A stretch of 10,689 nt of DNA, from assembly GCA_964608495.1 (NCBI GenBank), contig CAZSOQ010000186.1, positions 1 to 10,689 of the forward strand, written 5' to 3'. The stretch is from JAKORR01 sp964608495. GTDB taxonomy: Bacteria > Armatimonadota > Zipacnadia > Zipacnadales > FEN-943. Positions 7,002 through 10,689 of this stretch are shown in pieces. A program made the position numbers and the translations under genes. How positions within the stretch are numbered: position 1 is the first letter of the stretch; every line of letters begins with the position of its first letter. The notes beneath the pieces were generated by a model. That model was not told the origin of the DNA and searched no databases. It was given only the letters and a program-made list of their open reading frames with translations.

Positions 7002-7238
7002 ATGGGCGGTGTGGCGAGGAGATCCTGTTGCCGCCTTCTAAGGCGCGGGCTGCGCGGCCCTGCCGTCCGCCTCCTCTTTGCCCTCAACTGCCGGTCCGGC
7101 ATCGCCACGGTCGAGTACGCTCTCCTCCTCTGCCTGCTCGTGGTGGCTGCTGTGGGCACCTGGACCACCTTCAGCGAGACCCTTCGCGGCACGCTGCAGC
7201 AGGTGGCCAACTCCTTCGCCGAATATGCGGGGCCTTAG
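7002..7238 (+). CDS. Second Flp-family pilin or pseudopilin with long leader
   Basis: A 78-residue Flp-like prepilin. The leader is unusually long (33 residues), basic with a moderately hydrophobic stretch and three cysteines, and ends in CRSG; cleavage after Gly33 gives IATVEY at the mature N-terminus with Glu38-Tyr39 at +5/+6. The helix ALLLCLLVVAAVGTW is nearly the same as in the first pilin, after which the two diverge: this one has an amphipathic tail (FSETLRGTLQQVANSFAEY). The two are paralogues. The ATG at 7002 has GGAGG 9 bases upstream. It comes after two hairpins and is followed 29 bases later by cpaA, so it may be a less abundant minor pilin; that is inference. Confidence 0.85.
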   Translation: MGGVARRSCCRLLRRGLRGPAVRLLFALNCRSGIATVEYALLLCLLVVAAVGTWTTFSETLRGTLQQVANSFAEYAGP

Positions 7239-7267
7239 GGTAGTCGGAGCTCTGGAGGGAGCTGAAC

Positions 7268-7795
7268 ATGGCTGAGGCCGCAATCTACACAGCACTCGCA
7301 GCCGTCCTCCTGGGGGCCGTCTACACTGATGTCCGCTGGGGCAAGATCTTCAACTGGATCACCGCCCCCGGCTTCCTGATCGGCCTCGTACTCAACACAG
7401 GCTTCTTCGGTCTGCAGGGCTTCGTCCTGGGCATCGAGGGCGCTGCTCTCGCCCTGGGCGTCTTTCTCGTCCTCAGCATCTTCGGCCGCATGATCGGCGC
7501 CGGCGACGCCAAGCTCCTGATGGCCGTCGGCACTCTTGTCGGCCCTTACCTGCTCGGCTGGTCCATGGTTTACGGGGCAATCATCGGGGGCGTGCTGGCC
7601 CTTCTCCTCGCTCTCAGCCGCAGGCGGCTGCGCCAGGAGGTTGTCGGCATGGGCAACTCCATTCTCAGCCGTGCCTTCGCCGGCTCCCGGATGGACTTCC
7701 AGTCCTCCACGAGCCTGCGCCTGCCCTACGCGCTGCCCCTCGGCCTCGGCGTCCTTGCCTCGGTCCTGCTTAACGGTGGGGCGATGATACCATGA
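7268..7795 (+). CDS. cpaA: Prepilin peptidase CpaA/TadV (A24 family)
   Basis: Inner-membrane aspartic protease that cuts the leader from Flp prepilins. It is 175 residues, the usual size for the short CpaA/TadV type without the N-terminal methylase domain. Both catalytic aspartates are present: Asp21 in YTDVRWGKIFN and Asp80 in the GxGD motif MIGAGDAKLLMAVG. Five or so hydrophobic segments span about residues 3-19, 33-50, 55-73, 90-115 and 152-172; the basic segment RRRLR is a cytoplasmic loop, and LPYALPLGLG near the end is typical. GGAGG lies 9 bases before the ATG at 7268. It overlaps tadE by ATGA at 7792-7795, so the two are translationally coupled. Predicted substrates are the two pilins upstream and perhaps TadE. 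Confidence 0.94.
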   Translation: MAEAAIYTALAAVLLGAVYTDVRWGKIFNWITAPGFLIGLVLNTGFFGLQGFVLGIEGAALALGVFLVLSIFGRMIGAGDAKLLMAVGTLVGPYLLGWSMVYGAIIGGVLALLLALSRRRLRQEVVGMGNSILSRAFAGSRMDFQSSTSLRLPYALPLGLGVLASVLLNGGAMIP

Positions 7796-8277
7796 GAACC
7801 GTCAGTCACGAGTACGTGCGCAGACCAAGAACCCGGGCCATGGCAACGGTGGAGCTCGCCGTCGTCCTACCCCTGCTGCTCATGCTCCTCTTCGGCATCA
7901 TCGAGTTCGGCTTGCTCTTCAAGGACTCGCTCGTCCTCCAGCAGGCCAGCCGCGAGGGCGCCAGAGCCGCGGCGGTCGGCGCCACGCCTACCCAGGCCCA
8001 GAACACCGTCGTCAGCAGTGCCCCAACCATCGATTCTGCCGCGATGACGGTGACCTGCGACTACCGCACCTGGAATGGCAGCGCCTGGACGAGCTGGATG
8101 CAACTGGGCACTGCCGCGGACGGCTCCACCAACAACGCGCCTCCCGGTTCACAGGTGCGGGTCAGCGTCTCCTACGCGCACCCCTTGATCACAGGCGGAC
8201 TCTTCTCCTGGATGGCCACCGACAGTGAGAACAACACTGTCAACCTCCAGGCTGTAGCGGTGTCACGCCGCGAATGA
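7792..8277 (+). CDS. tadE: TadE-like pseudopilin of the Tad pilus system
   Basis: A 161-residue single-pass membrane protein of the TadE family, a pseudopilin-like part of the Tad assembly. A basic N-terminus (about 1-16) leads into ATVELAVVLPLLLMLLFGII (18-37), the characteristic TadE helix with Glu21, followed by EFGLLFKDSLVLQQASREGAR, which is strongly conserved in the family. The remaining 100 residues form a periplasmic domain of beta character (Ser/Thr/Asn-rich). The residue five before Glu21 is Ala16, where Gly is usual for the processing site. The ATG at 7792 overlaps the cpaA stop (ATGA). The next gene begins 154 bases later behind its own likely promoter. TadG and TadF share the helix, but the length and single domain favour TadE. 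Confidence 0.87.
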   Translation: MRTVSHEYVRRPRTRAMATVELAVVLPLLLMLLFGIIEFGLLFKDSLVLQQASREGARAAAVGATPTQAQNTVVSSAPTIDSAAMTVTCDYRTWNGSAWTSWMQLGTAADGSTNNAPPGSQVRVSVSYAHPLITGGLFSWMATDSENNTVNLQAVAVSRRE

Positions 8278-8347
8278 AGCCTAGTCGGCAGCAAGATCAG
8301 AACAACCGACGCGTGGGGCGAGAGGTGATGCAATCTCGAACTTCGGT

Positions 8348-8377
8348 TTGCTGGCGGCGGCCTGAGTATGCTACAAT
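8348..8377 (+). promoter_or_regulatory. Extended -10 promoter for cpaB
   Basis: TACAAT (8372-8377; 5 of 6 to TATAAT) is preceded by TGC, giving an extended -10 TGN element. A weak -35, TTGCTG (8348-8353), lies 18 bases upstream. Transcription would begin near 8384, about 48 bases before the cpaB ATG. It suggests cpaB-cpaC can be transcribed apart from the pilin genes. The rest of the 154-base gap after tadE holds only weak short inverted repeats. Confidence 0.5.
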
Positions 8378-8431
8378 GCGTTCGGGTTGGAATACGAACC
8401 ACCGATCGCAGCATGAGTGGGAGGAATTGCT

Positions 8432-9361
8432 ATGCGACTGACCCGACGGCAGGCGTTGTCCATTGCCGTGGTGTGCGGTGTTCTGGCAGCGGTACTGAGC
8501 TACGTCTACCTCAAGCGCCCCACTGCCCCCAAGCCGCCTCCTGAGGTCGCCCAAGTCCAGGTACTCATCGCCAACGCGGACATCCCCACGGGTGCCCGCC
8601 TCAACCCGTCACTCCTGGGCGTGAAGGCCATGACGGAGACGGAGGCGCCCAAGGGCGCCATCCTCGCCGACGAGGGCTGGGAGGGCAAGGTCGAGGGCAT
8701 GGTCGCCGTCGCTTCCCTCCAGACCAACGACATCCTCACCGACACCAGCGTCCGCCGTCCCACGTCCCAGCTTGGCCTCGCCTTCATGGTCCCCGACGGC
8801 ATGCGCGCCGTTACCGTCTCCCTCGACGAGGTCAGTGGCGTTGGCTGGCTGGTCAAGCCGGGTGACCGCGTGGACGTTCTGGCCACCTTCGAACTCCCCG
8901 ATGACACCATCCTGACCAAGACGGTCCTCCAGGACATCGATCTGCTCGCCATCGGCACCCAGATCGTCCCCGAGCCCGAGCCCGAGCCGGCCGCCGAAGA
9001 GGGGGCCCCCAAGCCCAAACCTGCCCCACGCCAGCAGACCACCGCCACCCTCTGCGTCTCCCCGGATGACGCCCAGAGGCTCGTCCTCGCCGACACAAAG
9101 GGCAAGCTCCGCCTTGCTCTCAGGCGCGCCGGTGACACCCGCCTCGTCGCGGCCAAGCCCACATCGCTTACCGACATGACCGGCTACGTGCCCCTGAAAC
9201 CGCAGGAAGCCCCGGGGGGCCCAGGCGCGCCGGGCCAAGCCCTACCTCCCTGGTACCAACCGCCGCCTCAACCCGGCGGGCAGGGGCCCAGGCCCGAGGG
9301 CAAGCCCAGGAATGCCGTCGAAGTTGTACGCGGAAGTGAGCGGGAGGTGATCGTCCCATGA
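8432..9361 (+). CDS. cpaB: Tad pilus assembly protein CpaB/RcpC
   Basis: Periplasmic partner of the Tad secretin, anchored by one N-terminal membrane helix. 309 residues. Basic MRLTRRQ is followed by a hydrophobic segment (8-27), then a SAF-type domain: VQVLIANADIPTGARLNP (42-59) and the later VPDGMRAVTVSLDEVSGVGWL (120-140) with KPGDRVDVLATF, the signature of CpaB proteins. A Glu-Pro linker (EPEPEP, 181-186, then KPKPAP) interrupts the C-terminal half, which resumes with TATLCVSPDDAQRLVLADTKGKLRLALR. The last 50 residues are Pro/Gly-rich and look disordered. The ATG at 8432 has GGGAGG 7 bases upstream; an in-frame GTG at 8417 is less likely because it would place that ribosome site inside the gene. 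The stop overlaps the cpaC start (ATGA at 9358-9361). Confidence 0.92.
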   Translation: MRLTRRQALSIAVVCGVLAAVLSYVYLKRPTAPKPPPEVAQVQVLIANADIPTGARLNPSLLGVKAMTETEAPKGAILADEGWEGKVEGMVAVASLQTNDILTDTSVRRPTSQLGLAFMVPDGMRAVTVSLDEVSGVGWLVKPGDRVDVLATFELPDDTILTKTVLQDIDLLAIGTQIVPEPEPEPAAEEGAPKPKPAPRQQTTATLCVSPDDAQRLVLADTKGKLRLALRRAGDTRLVAAKPTSLTDMTGYVPLKPQEAPGGPGAPGQALPPWYQPPPQPGGQGPRPEGKPRNAVEVVRGSEREVIVP

Positions 9362-10689
9362 CCACCTTCCGACCTCTCCCCTCTTCGCCTTCCCTCGCGG
9401 CTCGCCTCAGGGCCGCCGCGCCGATCCTGGGCGCCGTCCTCCTGGGCGTGACGGCCCTGGGCCTCGCCAGTGAGGCCCTGGTCCTCATCCCCGGGGGAAG
9501 CCGCGTGCTCGCCTTCAGGAACATGCGTCGCGTGGTGCTTGTGGAGCCCTCCGTGGCCGACGTCGTCGTCGCCTCGCGCGTCGAGCTCGTCGTCTTCGGC
9601 AAGTCCATCGGCCACACCAAGCTGTACGTCTGGGATGCCGCCGGTCGGCATGAGTACGCCGTCACCGTGCGTGCCGCCCTTTCGATGACGGCCATCGTCC
9701 GCCGCCTTCGCGACCTGATCCCGCCCTACCTGGAGCCTCGCGCCCTGGGCGACAACCTCCTGCTCCTCCGCGGCACCTGCCCCAGCGAGGACGACAGGGC
9801 CAAGGCTCTTGAGCTGACCCGCCAGATCGCCGGCAAGGACGCCCAGATCGTGGATCTCACGATGATCGAGGGCCAGGACGTCTCCCCCGCCGAGCGGGCT
9901 GCCGAGTACCTGAGCAATCTCTACGGCCGCACCTTCGACTATGTGGTCTGGGGCGACGAGACCGTCATCGTCCGCGGCAACGTAACGCCGCAGACGGCCC
10001 TCGAGCTCGAATCCCTCAACGAGGCCCTGCGCGGCGAGGTGCGCATCACGTCGGTCGCCACGGGTATGCCGGCCACCTCCGCCCCGGTAGGCGAGATCCA
10101 GGAGGCTCTGGGGCCTGACTACCGCGTCTGGGCCCTCGGCACGGGCATGGTGGTAGTTGAGGGCGAGGCCGCGTCACCCCAGGACCTGGAGAGGGCCAAC
10201 AAGCTCCTCGAGGCCTTCGGCGGGCGCGCCCAGCTCGTCAACCTGGTGCGCCTCGCTCCCGAGCCCAAGCCTTCCCTGGTCGAGTACTGCGCCCAGATCA
10301 AGGACGCCATCGGCGGCGACCTCGGCGTCCGCGTCGTGGGCACCGACTCCATCGCCATCGAGGGCACCGTGCCCGACGAGGACGCCCACAAGCGCGTCCA
10401 GGAGCTCCTGGGGTCCCTGCCGCCCGCCTACAACGTCCTCAACCTGGTGCGCACCGTCGCGCCCGGGAAGCGGCGCATCATCGTCCACGTCAAGATCGTT
10501 GACATCAACCGCGACAAGCTCCAGCGCTATGGCGTTGACTGGGGCCAGATCACCGGCTACGCGATGGGGGCCGGCCACGACATCGTGGGCGGTATATTCA
10601 CCGAACAGCCATGGCTCACGCAGGTCGAGTATGGCGTAGACAACGTCTTCCCCCTCGGCGTGGACCTGCACGCCCTGGAGACCCAGAAC
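9358..10689 (+). CDS. cpaC: Tad pilus secretin CpaC/RcpA (partial, C-terminus cut by window edge)
   Basis: N-terminal 444 residues of the outer-membrane secretin through which the Flp pilus leaves the cell. A signal peptide covers about 1-38 (AAPILGAVLLGVTALGLASE). The pilus-secretin N-domain follows (42-104): SRVLAFRNMRRVVLVEPSVA, then FGKSIGHTKLYVWD. Between 108 and 367 are four BON-like repeats of about 65 residues, whose key glycines are Gly139, Gly207, Gly269 and Gly336. RRIIVHVKIVDINRDKLQRYG (372-392), followed by VDWG, marks the start of the secretin homology domain; the beta-barrel part lies off the right edge. The ATG at 9358 overlaps the cpaB stop and has GGGAGG 10 bases upstream, inside cpaB. 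The frame stays open to the last base. CpaC proteins I know usually have fewer BON units than this. Confidence 0.92.
   Translation, partial: MTTFRPLPSSPSLAARLRAAAPILGAVLLGVTALGLASEALVLIPGGSRVLAFRNMRRVVLVEPSVADVVVASRVELVVFGKSIGHTKLYVWDAAGRHEYAVTVRAALSMTAIVRRLRDLIPPYLEPRALGDNLLLLRGTCPSEDDRAKALELTRQIAGKDAQIVDLTMIEGQDVSPAERAAEYLSNLYGRTFDYVVWGDETVIVRGNVTPQTALELESLNEALRGEVRITSVATGMPATSAPVGEIQEALGPDYRVWALGTGMVVVEGEAASPQDLERANKLLEAFGGRAQLVNLVRLAPEPKPSLVEYCAQIKDAIGGDLGVRVVGTDSIAIEGTVPDEDAHKRVQELLGSLPPAYNVLNLVRTVAPGKRRIIVHVKIVDINRDKLQRYGVDWGQITGYAMGAGHDIVGGIFTEQPWLTQVEYGVDNVFPLGVDLHALETQN

Noticed and set aside
8984..9010. Short GAGCCC tandem repeat in cpaB
   Set aside because: It merely encodes the Glu-Pro linker of CpaB; no sign of a mobile or regulatory repeat.

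Overview
This is a GC-rich bacterial window (roughly two-thirds G+C by eye) with two gene blocks pointing away from each other. Gene content is bacterial (SecG, GluRS, PstB, a Tad/Flp pilus locus), but I cannot name the organism. The mix of a Tad pilus, an uncharacterised radical SAM protein and a THUMP-type methyltransferase would suit an under-sampled phylum; that is a guess.

Left block, minus strand, read from about 6100 down to 1: gltX (glutamyl-tRNA synthetase), a secreted alpha/beta hydrolase, secG, pstB, an uncharacterised radical SAM protein, and the first 221 codons of a THUMP/SAM RNA methyltransferase that runs off the left edge. The last five genes are 9 to 46 bases apart and look like one operon. 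A gap of 124 bases with a 13-base palindrome separates gltX from the hydrolase.

Middle, 6099-6586: a non-coding divergent control region. It holds a weak gltX promoter, a good sigma-70-like promoter for the first pilin, seven copies of TTGAG/CTCAA in about 265 bases (including two CTTGAGG copies exactly 20 bases apart at the pilin promoter), and a GC-rich pilin leader of about 120 bases with several small hairpins.

Right block, plus strand, 6587 to the end: the front half of a Tad (tight adherence)/Flp pilus locus. In order: a short Flp pilin, two strong hairpins, a second Flp-like pilin with a long leader, the prepilin peptidase CpaA/TadV, a TadE-like pseudopilin, then (behind its own likely promoter) CpaB/RcpC and the N-terminal 444 residues of the secretin CpaC/RcpA, cut by the right edge. 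CpaA would process the pilins and perhaps TadE at the membrane; CpaC would form the outer-membrane channel with CpaB as periplasmic partner. The ATPase and platform genes (cpaE, cpaF, tadB, tadC) would be expected further right.

No RNA gene, CRISPR array, insertion sequence or phage element was seen. The points most worth a second look are four BON-like repeats in the secretin, the CTTGAGG repeats and structured leader before the first pilin, the paired hairpins between the pilins, and a hairpin that appears to mask the secG ribosome binding site. I did not find a wholly new system.
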